This document shows positions 7,013 through 13,544 of a stretch of DNA of 21,862 bases, in pieces. Under the pieces are notes generated by a model, which saw only the letters and a list, made by a program, of their open reading frames with translations, was not told the origin of the DNA and ran no database searches. The translations under genes were made by a program, and so were the position numbers. Source of the stretch: Candidatus Woesebacteria bacterium (lineage in GTDB: Bacteria > Patescibacteriota > Microgenomatia > UBA8517); the NCBI GenBank assembly GCA_027327685.1, contig DAHVYL010000001.1, positions 1 to 21,862 on the forward strand, in the 5' to 3' direction. The stretch's first letter is position 1; each line of letters opens with the position of its first letter.

Positions 7013-8821
7013 ATGAGCACAGATGAGATTCGGAAAAGATATTTGGAATTTTTTAAGAAAAACGGCCACATTGAAATTACTCCCAGTCCGCTTGTAATAG
7101 ACTCCGATCCCACAACTCTTTTTACCTCGGCCGGCATGCAACAATTAGTACCTTTCTTAAAGGGTGAAAAACACAAAGATGGGAAAAGGTTGGTAAACAT
7201 TCAACCATCCATTCGTATGCAGGATTTAGACGAGGTTGCGGATAATCGACATTTTAGTTTTTTTGAGATGCTGGGTAACTGGAGTTTGGGGGATTATTTT
7301 AAAAAAGAACAGCTTTCCTGGGTTTGGGAGTTTTTTACTCAAGAGCTGGGGCTTAATCCGGAAAAACTCCACGTGTCCGTTTATGCAGGTAATGATGAAG
7401 TTCCAAAAGACACCGAATCCTTTGAGATTTGGAAAAAAATAGGAGTGTCCGAAAGCCATATTCATTTTTATGATGCTCAGAAAAATTGGTGGAGTCGTGC
7501 CGGCGAGCCTTCTAAAATGCCAACCGGAGAAATTGGCGGACCCGACAGCGAAATATTCTACGAGTTTAAGAGTGTTTCCCATGACCCCAGATTTGGTAAG
7601 TTTTGCCACCCGAATTGCGACTGCGGAAAGTTTTTGGAAATCGGCAACTCCGTCTTTATGCAGTATCAAAAAATGGAAGACGGGAAACTTATGGAGCTGC
7701 CTCAAAAAAATGTGGACTTTGGGGGAGGTCTGGAAAGAATTGCGGCTGCAGTTTTGGATAGTCCGGACGTTTTTCATATAGATATATTTTCCGGCGTCAT
7801 CAAAAAAATTGAGAAGGAAACCGGAATTGAATACAACTCTGATTCCGGCAAGGATAAAAGCTTCCGTATTATTGCGGATCACCTTAGGGCGTCCGTAAAT
7901 CTGCTGAGTGAAGGGGTAATTCCCGGAAACAAGCTTCATGGTTATGCATTAAGAAGATTAATTCGCAGATCAATGTTTCACTTTCATCTTTTGGGATCGG
8001 GGATTTCCGGGGGAGCAATTTCTCATATAGCGGAAGAATATAGGAGATTTTACCCTAATGTTAATAAAAATTGGCAGTTTATCGAGGACAACTTAAATGC
8101 CGAAGCCACGCGTTTTGAGGCTGCCTTAAAAAGAGGCTTAGCAAGATTGACCAAGGCCGTTTCCGGAGGAGACGAAATAGATGGAGAGTTTGCCTTCGAT
8201 CTTTATCAGACAGAAGGTTTTCCGCTGGAGCTGACGATGGAAATTCTCAGCCAGAACGGCATGGTTTTTTCCCTGGTAGAAAGAAATGCCTTTGAATCAG
8301 AGTTCGAGAAGCACAGGCAGTCTTCACGAAGTGCCTCAGTAGGGATGTTTAAAGGTGGTCTTGCCGAAGCCTCCGTTGCTACTACCAAACTCCACACTGC
8401 GACACACCTCCTGCACGCCGCGTTGAGACAGATACTGGGTGATCATATCGGCCAAAAAGGGAGCCATATAACAAGCGAGCGTTTGCGGTTTGATTTTTCC
8501 CATTCACAAAAACTTGCGGATGAAGAAATCAAGGGAGTTGAAAATCTGATCAATCTCAAAATAAAAGAGGATTTGCCGGTTAGTTTCAAGGTAATGAGTC
8601 TCCCCAATGCCATAAAGGAAGGTGCAATGCACTTTTTTGCCGAAAAATATGGCGACGAGGTAAAGGTTTATACAATTGGGAATTCGGGTGAGGTATGGTT
8701 TTCCAAAGAAGTGTGCGGAGGGCCCCACGTTACTCACACAGGAGAGATCGGTGGTGTTAAAATAATTAAACAGGAAAAAATAGGGTCGGGAATACTGCGG
8801 GTCTATGCGGCTCTAAAATAA
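7013..8821 (+). CDS. alaS: Alanine--tRNA ligase, short form without C-Ala domain
   Basis: AlaRS charges tRNA-Ala. Class II motifs are visible: motif 2 region HFSFFEMLGNWS near residue 80 and motif 3 GGGLERI at 237-243. A cysteine-rich CHPNCDCG precedes FLEIGNSVFMQY. After the tRNA-recognition helices comes the editing domain with H461-x3-H465 in HTATHLLHAAL and C568-x3-H572 in CGGPH, where most AlaRS have CGGTH. The protein ends about 30 residues after that site, at 602 residues instead of the usual 850-880, so the linking helices and C-Ala domain are absent. Both aminoacylation and Ser/Gly editing centres appear present. A TGATATACT extended -10 ends six bases before the ATG, suggesting a leaderless transcript. 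Confidence 0.97.
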   Translation: MSTDEIRKRYLEFFKKNGHIEITPSPLVIDSDPTTLFTSAGMQQLVPFLKGEKHKDGKRLVNIQPSIRMQDLDEVADNRHFSFFEMLGNWSLGDYFKKEQLSWVWEFFTQELGLNPEKLHVSVYAGNDEVPKDTESFEIWKKIGVSESHIHFYDAQKNWWSRAGEPSKMPTGEIGGPDSEIFYEFKSVSHDPRFGKFCHPNCDCGKFLEIGNSVFMQYQKMEDGKLMELPQKNVDFGGGLERIAAAVLDSPDVFHIDIFSGVIKKIEKETGIEYNSDSGKDKSFRIIADHLRASVNLLSEGVIPGNKLHGYALRRLIRRSMFHFHLLGSGISGGAISHIAEEYRRFYPNVNKNWQFIEDNLNAEATRFEAALKRGLARLTKAVSGGDEIDGEFAFDLYQTEGFPLELTMEILSQNGMVFSLVERNAFESEFEKHRQSSRSASVGMFKGGLAEASVATTKLHTATHLLHAALRQILGDHIGQKGSHITSERLRFDFSHSQKLADEEIKGVENLINLKIKEDLPVSFKVMSLPNAIKEGAMHFFAEKYGDEVKVYTIGNSGEVWFSKEVCGGPHVTHTGEIGGVKIIKQEKIGSGILRVYAALK

Positions 8822-8824
8822 TTT

Positions 8825-11041
8825 ATGAACCTCAAAGATTTTTTGACAAGTAGAGATAGCCCCCCGGAACTTTTCTGGGCGCTTGTCATTGAAAAAGGAT
8901 TGGTACAATCCGGAATTTGGTATGTAGGAGAAGGAACGGCTGAAGTTGTCGGTGTGGGAGCCGGAATTCCCTGGGAAAGTGAAAGCGAGTTGATCGAAGC
9001 AACAGATGCCGCTCTATCCTCGGCTATACAAAAACTGCCGGACAATTATCCGGAACCCCAAAAAACTGTTTTTGGTGTATCTACTTCTTGGGTAAAAGAC
9101 GGTGAAATCTCTCCCGAAAATTTGGGTAAAATAAAAAATCTTTGTACGGAACTTTCACTGACTCCGGTTGGTTTTGTGGTTTTACCCGAAGCCATAGCTC
9201 ACCTTTACAAATCTGAAGAAGGCACCCCTCTTAATGCAATTGTTTTAAAGTCCGGTGATGAAAATCTAGAGCTCTCAGTTTTTAAATTGGGAGAATTGGT
9301 CGGTACGACCGAAGTTTCAAGAAGCGTTTCCTTGTCGGATGATGTTGTAGAGGGTCTTTCCAGGTTCGACGGTGTAGCCCCGCTTCCTACCAGATTTGTA
9401 GTTTACGATGGCAGGGAGGGAGACATGGAGAATGTAAAACAAACCCTGATTAAGGCAAATTGGAGTGAGGGAAAAATCAATTTTTTACACACCCCGCAGG
9501 TTGAAATATTGGCAACAGATAGAAAAGTTTTAGCAACAGCGCTTGCCGGAGGAGCCGAAATTGGAAATGTAACATCCGTTGTGACCAGCGATGAAAGTGA
9601 GGAGGAGCAAGTTATTGAAGAAGAGAATGAGGCACCCCCCCAGGAACAAAAACCTCTTTCTGCAGAGAGCCTCGGTTTTTCAGTCGGCGGAGATGTTTCT
9701 TCCATGAAAAAGGAAGATGTTCAAAACATTATTCCTGTGGAGGATCATGGAACCACGGAAGCTCCCCCTCAATTTGCTCAACCCCAACCCCGCCCCCCCG
9801 GTGCTATCGGTGCCACCCCTGTAAAGATAGCGACGGATTATTTGGCCAAGTCCAAAAGTTTATTTCATTCGTTTTCGAGAATGTTCCCCAAAATAAACGC
9901 TCTTCCCGGCGGTAAAAATAAAAGTTTGATGATAGCTTTAGGAGCTTTGGGGCTTGGGTTTGTTGCGGTTATCGTTCTGTGGTGGTTTGTGCAGGCTGCA
10001 AGAGTAACCATTTTTGTAACTCCGAAAAGAGCCGAGGAAAATGTGCAGATCGTTTTTGACGGTGGCGGTCAGTTTGACAGGGAAAACGGCATAATTCCTG
10101 CCAGAGTTTTGACGGATCAGGTATCTGGAGAAAAAACAAAATCGACAACGGGTACGAAACTGATTGGCAATAAGGCAGCCGGAACTGTACAAATTGCTAA
10201 CGGAAACGGGACTGCTATAAATCTGTCTGCCGGAACACTGTTAGTCTCATCCTCCGGCTTTAAATTTGTAACGGACAATGAAGCCTCCGTCTCCGGACAG
10301 CTTTTACCGGGTTCGCCAGGAACGGCAACGGTAGGAGTAACCGCATATGATATCGGATCTCAATACAATCTTGCCAAGGGTGAAGTTTTCAGTGTCGGAA
10401 ATTATTCAAAAGCACTTGTTGCCGCAACCTCAACGGCAGATTTTAGCGGAGGAAGCAGCCAGCAAATTTCGGCTGTGAGCAAAGAAGATCAGATGGAACT
10501 GGAAACCGGTCTAAAGAATGAACTTAGCCAAAGCGCCAGAACAAATTTGTTGACTCAGGTGTCCGGTAGCGAAGTCTTTGTCAGTGATTTGGCTGCGCTT
10601 GATACGGTGAATGAGAATTTTGATAATGAAGTGGGGGATCAGGCTGATAGCCTCAAACTTTCACTTCAACTTAGTGCAACCGGACTGGCGGCAGATAGAA
10701 ACAAACTTCTGGATTATGCGAAAGGAGTTTTGGATAGCAAAGCTCCGGCAGGTTATTCCCTTTCTTCGGACCAGGTAGATTTTAAGTTTACCTTCGTAGG
10801 CGAAGAGAACGGTAAGTACACTTATGACACTGTAGTTGGGGGCAATTTCCTACCGAATGTTGATACGGAAAAAATCAAAAGCATAATATTGGGCAAAACC
10901 GCATCTGTGGCTACAGATTATTTAAATTCAATTCCCGGGTTTGATCATGCAGACGTTGCTTTGAAAATTAAATTCCCCACCCCTCTTAAAACCATTCCGA
11001 GAATTTCCAAAAATATTGTCATAGATATCAAACCCGAGTGA
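8825..11041 (+). CDS. Membrane fusion protein: degenerate FtsA/PilM-like domain plus baseplate-J-like outer region
   Basis: This 738-residue protein has three parts. Residues 1 to about 250 follow the strand/helix pattern of an FtsA/PilM actin-like fold (for example VLPEAIAHLY, then FKLGELVGTTEVSRS, and LATALAGGAEIGN near the end), but both DxG-type phosphate loops are lost. Residues about 255-345 are an acidic and then Pro/Gln-rich linker. One membrane segment lies at about 367-389. The outer region 390-738 contains AAGTVQIANG, AGTLLVSSSGFKF and GTATVGVTAYDIGSQYN, the pattern seen in CPR proteins annotated as baseplate J/gp47-like. A role as a surface or envelope anchor connected to a cytoplasmic pseudo-actin is inference. 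It starts three bases after alaS without a Shine-Dalgarno sequence, and a sortase gene follows. Confidence 0.65.
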   Translation: MNLKDFLTSRDSPPELFWALVIEKGLVQSGIWYVGEGTAEVVGVGAGIPWESESELIEATDAALSSAIQKLPDNYPEPQKTVFGVSTSWVKDGEISPENLGKIKNLCTELSLTPVGFVVLPEAIAHLYKSEEGTPLNAIVLKSGDENLELSVFKLGELVGTTEVSRSVSLSDDVVEGLSRFDGVAPLPTRFVVYDGREGDMENVKQTLIKANWSEGKINFLHTPQVEILATDRKVLATALAGGAEIGNVTSVVTSDESEEEQVIEEENEAPPQEQKPLSAESLGFSVGGDVSSMKKEDVQNIIPVEDHGTTEAPPQFAQPQPRPPGAIGATPVKIATDYLAKSKSLFHSFSRMFPKINALPGGKNKSLMIALGALGLGFVAVIVLWWFVQAARVTIFVTPKRAEENVQIVFDGGGQFDRENGIIPARVLTDQVSGEKTKSTTGTKLIGNKAAGTVQIANGNGTAINLSAGTLLVSSSGFKFVTDNEASVSGQLLPGSPGTATVGVTAYDIGSQYNLAKGEVFSVGNYSKALVAATSTADFSGGSSQQISAVSKEDQMELETGLKNELSQSARTNLLTQVSGSEVFVSDLAALDTVNENFDNEVGDQADSLKLSLQLSATGLAADRNKLLDYAKGVLDSKAPAGYSLSSDQVDFKFTFVGEENGKYTYDTVVGGNFLPNVDTEKIKSIILGKTASVATDYLNSIPGFDHADVALKIKFPTPLKTIPRISKNIVIDIKPE

Positions 11042-11064
11042 CACCCCCATTTATGTAGTAGAAT
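11038..11064 (+). promoter_or_regulatory. Possible promoter of the sortase gene
   Basis: GTGACA (11038-11043) overlaps the stop of the upstream gene; after 15 bases comes TAGAAT (11059-11064), ending seven bases before the sortase ATG. Each hexamer has one or two mismatches to consensus. The spacing repeats the short-leader pattern seen at alaS and the zinc-ribbon gene. Confidence 0.35.
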
Positions 11065-11071
11065 TGATAGC

Positions 11072-11761
11072 ATGACGCAAAAAGCAATACTACGCCTGTC
11101 GGCCATTGTCTCCGGCATTTCAGGAATGACTATTTTGGTGGGGGTTGTCTACCCGATTATCAGTTATGATGCGACCTATTCCAAAAACTATACAAAATTT
11201 GTTTCTCCACTTGCTGATTCGGGGGGTCAGATCCAAGAGATTTTAACAACAGGGACAAGGGGGACGTCCGAGGGTACAAGGGCCAGTAGTTGGTTTACGG
11301 GTGGAGCTACTCAGGAAGATTTTTCTGTGCCTGTTGTTTCCTATTACAAAATCAGTATCCCAAAGTTAAGGATAGATTCGGCAACGGTTGCAATTGGTGG
11401 AGAAGACCTTTCGAAAAGTCTTATCCAGTATCCGGGGACAGCTCTTCCGGGTAAGCGGGGTAATGCCGTGATTTTCGGCCACTCCATTCTGCCGATTTTT
11501 AATAACCCCAAAAATTATATTTCAATTTTTACCATGCTTCCAACTTTAAAAAAGGGAGACCCGATATATATCAACTATGACGGTGTTTCCTATACATACA
11601 AGGTTGAGGAAATGTTTGAAGTTCTTCCTACCGATCTTCAGGTTTTGGATCAGGATACGAGTGATTCTTTTGTGACACTTGTGACCTGTGTTCCACCGGG
11701 GGATCCGAGGAAACCAAAAAGATTAATAGTTAGAGCCAGAGTTGTTCCTCCCGGAGATTAG
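11072..11761 (+). CDS. Sortase family transpeptidase
   Basis: Sortases cleave a sorting motif and join proteins to the cell surface or to each other outside the membrane. The 229-residue protein has one N-terminal membrane segment (about residues 8-30), a Gly/Thr/Ser-rich stalk to residue 80, and then the sortase beta-barrel. The catalytic set is readable: H137 in FGHSILP, C206 in LVTCVPPGDP and R217 in KRLIVRA. The TCxPPG form occurs in class D/E-like sortases; the exact class is not certain. No LPxTG-type substrate is visible in the window, although the preceding membrane protein is an obvious neighbour. A weak promoter (GTGACA, 15 bases, TAGAAT) ends seven bases before the ATG. Confidence 0.93.
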   Translation: MTQKAILRLSAIVSGISGMTILVGVVYPIISYDATYSKNYTKFVSPLADSGGQIQEILTTGTRGTSEGTRASSWFTGGATQEDFSVPVVSYYKISIPKLRIDSATVAIGGEDLSKSLIQYPGTALPGKRGNAVIFGHSILPIFNNPKNYISIFTMLPTLKKGDPIYINYDGVSYTYKVEEMFEVLPTDLQVLDQDTSDSFVTLVTCVPPGDPRKPKRLIVRARVVPPGD

Positions 11762-11765
11762 GAGT

Positions 11766-11795
11766 GAGTTTATATAAAACTCTATGATGAGTTTT
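11766..11795 (+). repeat. Alternating GAGTTT / AAACTC inverted repeats upstream of ruvX
   Basis: GAGTTT (11766-11771), AAAACTC (11776-11782) and GAGTTTT (11789-11795) form two mutually exclusive hairpins that share the middle arm: 6 bp with a 5-base loop, or 7 bp with a 6-base loop. They lie in the sortase-ruvX gap. The second hairpin ends in four T and might act as a weak terminator for the sortase transcript, although it has only two G-C pairs. Confidence 0.45.
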
Positions 11796-11796
11796 G

Positions 11797-11817
11797 TATA
11801 ATATGCAAGCATATTAT
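11797..11817 (+). promoter_or_regulatory. ruvX -10 within an interrupted palindrome (possible operator)
   Basis: TATAAT at 11797-11802 is a consensus -10 ending 13 bases before the ruvX ATG. It overlaps the inverted arms ATAATATGC (11798-11806) and GCATATTAT (11809-11817), nine pairs separated by AA, which reach into the start codon. A dimeric DNA-binding protein here would cover both the -10 and the start; as RNA, the same arms would fold over the start codon. No good -35 is seen. Confidence 0.55.
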
Positions 11818-12202
11818 GAAAATATTGGGAATCGATTATGGAAAAAGTAAAGTTGGACTCTCGCTTGCCGACGGTCCTTTGGCCGAACCGTTAAAAGTAA
11901 TCAGATATAAAGACCCTGGAATTCTTAGGCAGGGAATAGAAAGGGTAATTAAAGAGGAAAGGATAGACAAGGTTATTGTCGGAGTTTCAGAAGGAAAAAT
12001 GGGAGAAGAGTCTAAGAAGTTTGGTCTTACTCTAAGTAAAAGATCGGGAATCACAGTTGAGACATTTGATGAAACATTGACTTCTCAAGATGCCCAAAGA
12101 ATGTCGGTTGAGGCGGGAGTAAGTCGGAAAAAGCGCCGTAAGATGGAAGATGCCTACGCTGCCACGATAATGCTTCAGAACTATTTGGATAGTCAGTCTT
12201 GA
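11816..12202 (+). CDS. ruvX: RuvX/YqgF-family RNase H-fold nuclease
   Basis: This is a 128-residue member of the YqgF family, linked to maturation of the 5' end of 16S rRNA and historically called a putative Holliday junction resolvase. Family motifs are GIDYGKSKVGLS with D7, IVGVSEGKMGEE, FDETLTSQDAQ with D85/E86, and MEDAYAATIMLQNYL with D112, giving the acidic RNase H-like active site. Length is normal. It lies 54 bases after the sortase stop behind its own -10 (TATAAT), and its start codon is inside an interrupted palindrome. Its stop codon overlaps the -35 of the next gene. Confidence 0.93.
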   Translation: MKILGIDYGKSKVGLSLADGPLAEPLKVIRYKDPGILRQGIERVIKEERIDKVIVGVSEGKMGEESKKFGLTLSKRSGITVETFDETLTSQDAQRMSVEAGVSRKKRRKMEDAYAATIMLQNYLDSQS

Positions 12203-12225
12203 CCCCAAAGGTTTCATGGTATACT
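12199..12225 (+). promoter_or_regulatory. Promoter of zinc-ribbon gene and mltG
   Basis: TTGACC (12199-12204), a 15-base spacer and TATACT (12220-12225) with TG one base upstream. The -35 overlaps the TGA stop of ruvX. The predicted start, about 12232, gives a leader of only four bases before the ATG at 12236. Confidence 0.6.
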
Positions 12226-12235
12226 TTAAGTAGCA

Positions 12236-12439
12236 ATGTTTAAAAGTGTTATTGCCCCGATGCAGGCCTGGTTGCTTTCCCAAGGGAGGTGTGTTGGTTG
12301 CGGAACTCCTCTGGCTGACGGTAAGGTTAAAAAGACAAAATATGGGGAGCAAGTGACTTGTATAAAATGCGGAAGGATATTTATTCATAGCCCCAAAACC
12401 GATAAATATAGAAGAGCTCTTCTTGAGGAAGTTGTTTAG
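12236..12439 (+). CDS. Small zinc-ribbon protein, function unknown
   Basis: The 67-residue protein carries two CxxC pairs, C19-V-G-C22 and C42-I-K-C45, about 20 residues apart, the spacing of a zinc ribbon. The N-terminal 17 residues are hydrophobic with a Trp (IAPMQAWLLSQG), and the tail is basic (HSPKTDKYRRALLEE). It resembles rubredoxin-like or ribosomal-protein-like ribbons in form only, and I do not recognise the family. A good promoter (TTGACC, 15 bases, TATACT with an upstream TG) places transcription start about four bases before the ATG. MltG follows after 27 bases, so the two may share a transcript. Confidence 0.8.
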   Translation: MFKSVIAPMQAWLLSQGRCVGCGTPLADGKVKKTKYGEQVTCIKCGRIFIHSPKTDKYRRALLEEVV

Positions 12440-12466
12440 CCGGTTCTTTATGGGTTTATTTTCTTT

Positions 12467-13417
12467 ATGAAAAAGTTGCTGTTTTTACCACTTTTCCTGA
12501 TCATTATTGTCGCCGGGGTGAGTTTCTGGTTTTATAAAAACTCAAGACCTGTTTCAGATGCGGAAAAATTCAGTTATTTTATAATTGCAAAGGGTGCTTC
12601 GGCATCTCAGATCGGAAATAAACTTGAAAGCGCCGGACTAATAAAAAACGCTCTTGCTTTCAAGCTTTACCTACAATTTACTGGCCAGTCTGGAAAAATC
12701 CAAACAGGAGAATTTAGATTAACCCCTTCATATTCTCTTTTTCAAACCGCCGACGCTCTTTTTAAGGGCCCGATTGAGCTTTGGGTAACAATTCCGGAGG
12801 GATTGAGGCGTGAAGAGGTGGCTCAGAAAGTTGCCGCAACTCTGGGTAGGGACAGTTCTTTTGTTGCTGATTTCCTGCAGGCATCCGAGGGTAAAGAAGG
12901 CTATCTTTTTCCGGACACATACCTTTTTCCGAGGGATGTAGCCGCCTCCACTGTTGTTAAAAGAATGCTTGATACCTTTGCCTCGAGAACCGGCGATTTG
13001 GAAAATAGTTCCGGACTTTCATTTGGACAGGCAATTACTCTGGCGTCTCTCCTTGAACGGGAGACGAAAACCGACAAAGAACGTCCGGTTGTGGCAGGTA
13101 TTCTCATTAAAAGATTAAATTCAGGTTGGCCTCTTCAAACGGATGCGGCAGTGCAATATGCCGTGGGAACGTCAAAAGATTGGTGGCCGATTTTGACCTT
13201 GGATGATCTGTCAATAAAGTCTCCATATAACACCTATAAAAATCGGGGTCTTCCCCCGTCCCCCATCGCCAGCCCGGGACTTTCTTCCATAAAAGGAGTT
13301 TACAACCCAACCCAAAGCGATTATTGGTACTACATTCATGACGCAAAAGGGCAGATCCACTATGCCCGGACATTGGAGGAGCATAACACCAACATTTCTA
13401 AATATTTAGGCAAGTAA
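12467..13417 (+). CDS. mltG: Endolytic murein transglycosylase MltG
   Basis: MltG cuts nascent peptidoglycan glycan strands at the outer face of the membrane and so ends their elongation. The 316-residue protein has an N-terminal membrane anchor (residues 3-23), a LysM-like region with GASASQIGNKLESAGLI, and the YceG core. Core motifs are EGYLFPDTY, LASLLERET with the likely catalytic Glu at E197, LQTDAAVQYAVG, SPYNTY..RGLPPSPIASPG and a C-terminal TLEEHN. The set is complete and the length is near normal. It implies the organism makes a peptidoglycan wall. The start is the ATG directly before the lysine/leucine signal anchor; no Shine-Dalgarno sequence is seen. Confidence 0.95.
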   Translation: MKKLLFLPLFLIIIVAGVSFWFYKNSRPVSDAEKFSYFIIAKGASASQIGNKLESAGLIKNALAFKLYLQFTGQSGKIQTGEFRLTPSYSLFQTADALFKGPIELWVTIPEGLRREEVAQKVAATLGRDSSFVADFLQASEGKEGYLFPDTYLFPRDVAASTVVKRMLDTFASRTGDLENSSGLSFGQAITLASLLERETKTDKERPVVAGILIKRLNSGWPLQTDAAVQYAVGTSKDWWPILTLDDLSIKSPYNTYKNRGLPPSPIASPGLSSIKGVYNPTQSDYWYYIHDAKGQIHYARTLEEHNTNISKYLGK

Positions 13418-13433
13418 AAGGGTGGATTGGGTG

Positions 13434-13461
13434 TTGACAATAAGATCATTCGTTATATAAT
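13434..13461 (+). promoter_or_regulatory. Strong sigma-70-type promoter of rpoBC-str cluster
   Basis: TTGACA (13434-13439) and TATAAT (13456-13461) are both perfect consensus hexamers separated by 16 bases, in the 127-base gap between mltG and rpoB. Transcription should start around 13468-13471, leaving a leader of roughly 75 bases, much longer than at the other promoters proposed in this window. Confidence 0.88.
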
Positions 13462-13470
13462 CCCATCTTA

Positions 13471-13491
13471 GGCGTACATAAATGGTACGCC
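13471..13491 (+). promoter_or_regulatory. 5'-leader stem-loop of rpoB mRNA
   Basis: GGCGTAC (13471-13477) and GTACGCC (13485-13491) are perfect inverted arms of seven pairs around a seven-base loop ATAAATG. The arms begin within about three bases of the predicted transcription start, so the transcript would begin with a hairpin. No U-run follows, so it is not a terminator. A 5'-terminal hairpin could hinder 5'-end decay by RNase J or serve as a regulatory site; both are inference. Confidence 0.65.
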
Positions 13492-13544
13492 CGTCTCGCT
13501 TCAATGTTGCGGGTCTTTAGTGTTTTAATAATTACCAAAGAATA

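Noticed and set aside
7226-7939. 237-codon open frame on the minus strand inside alaS
   Set aside because: It lies wholly within a certain AlaRS coding region, has no recognisable domain and low-complexity Phe/Lys/Ile composition typical of an antisense shadow.
8814-8819. TAAAAT before the baseplate-J-like fusion gene as a separate promoter
   Set aside because: It lies within the last alaS codons and stop, with no matching -35; only the similarity to the 1072-1077 site made it noticeable.
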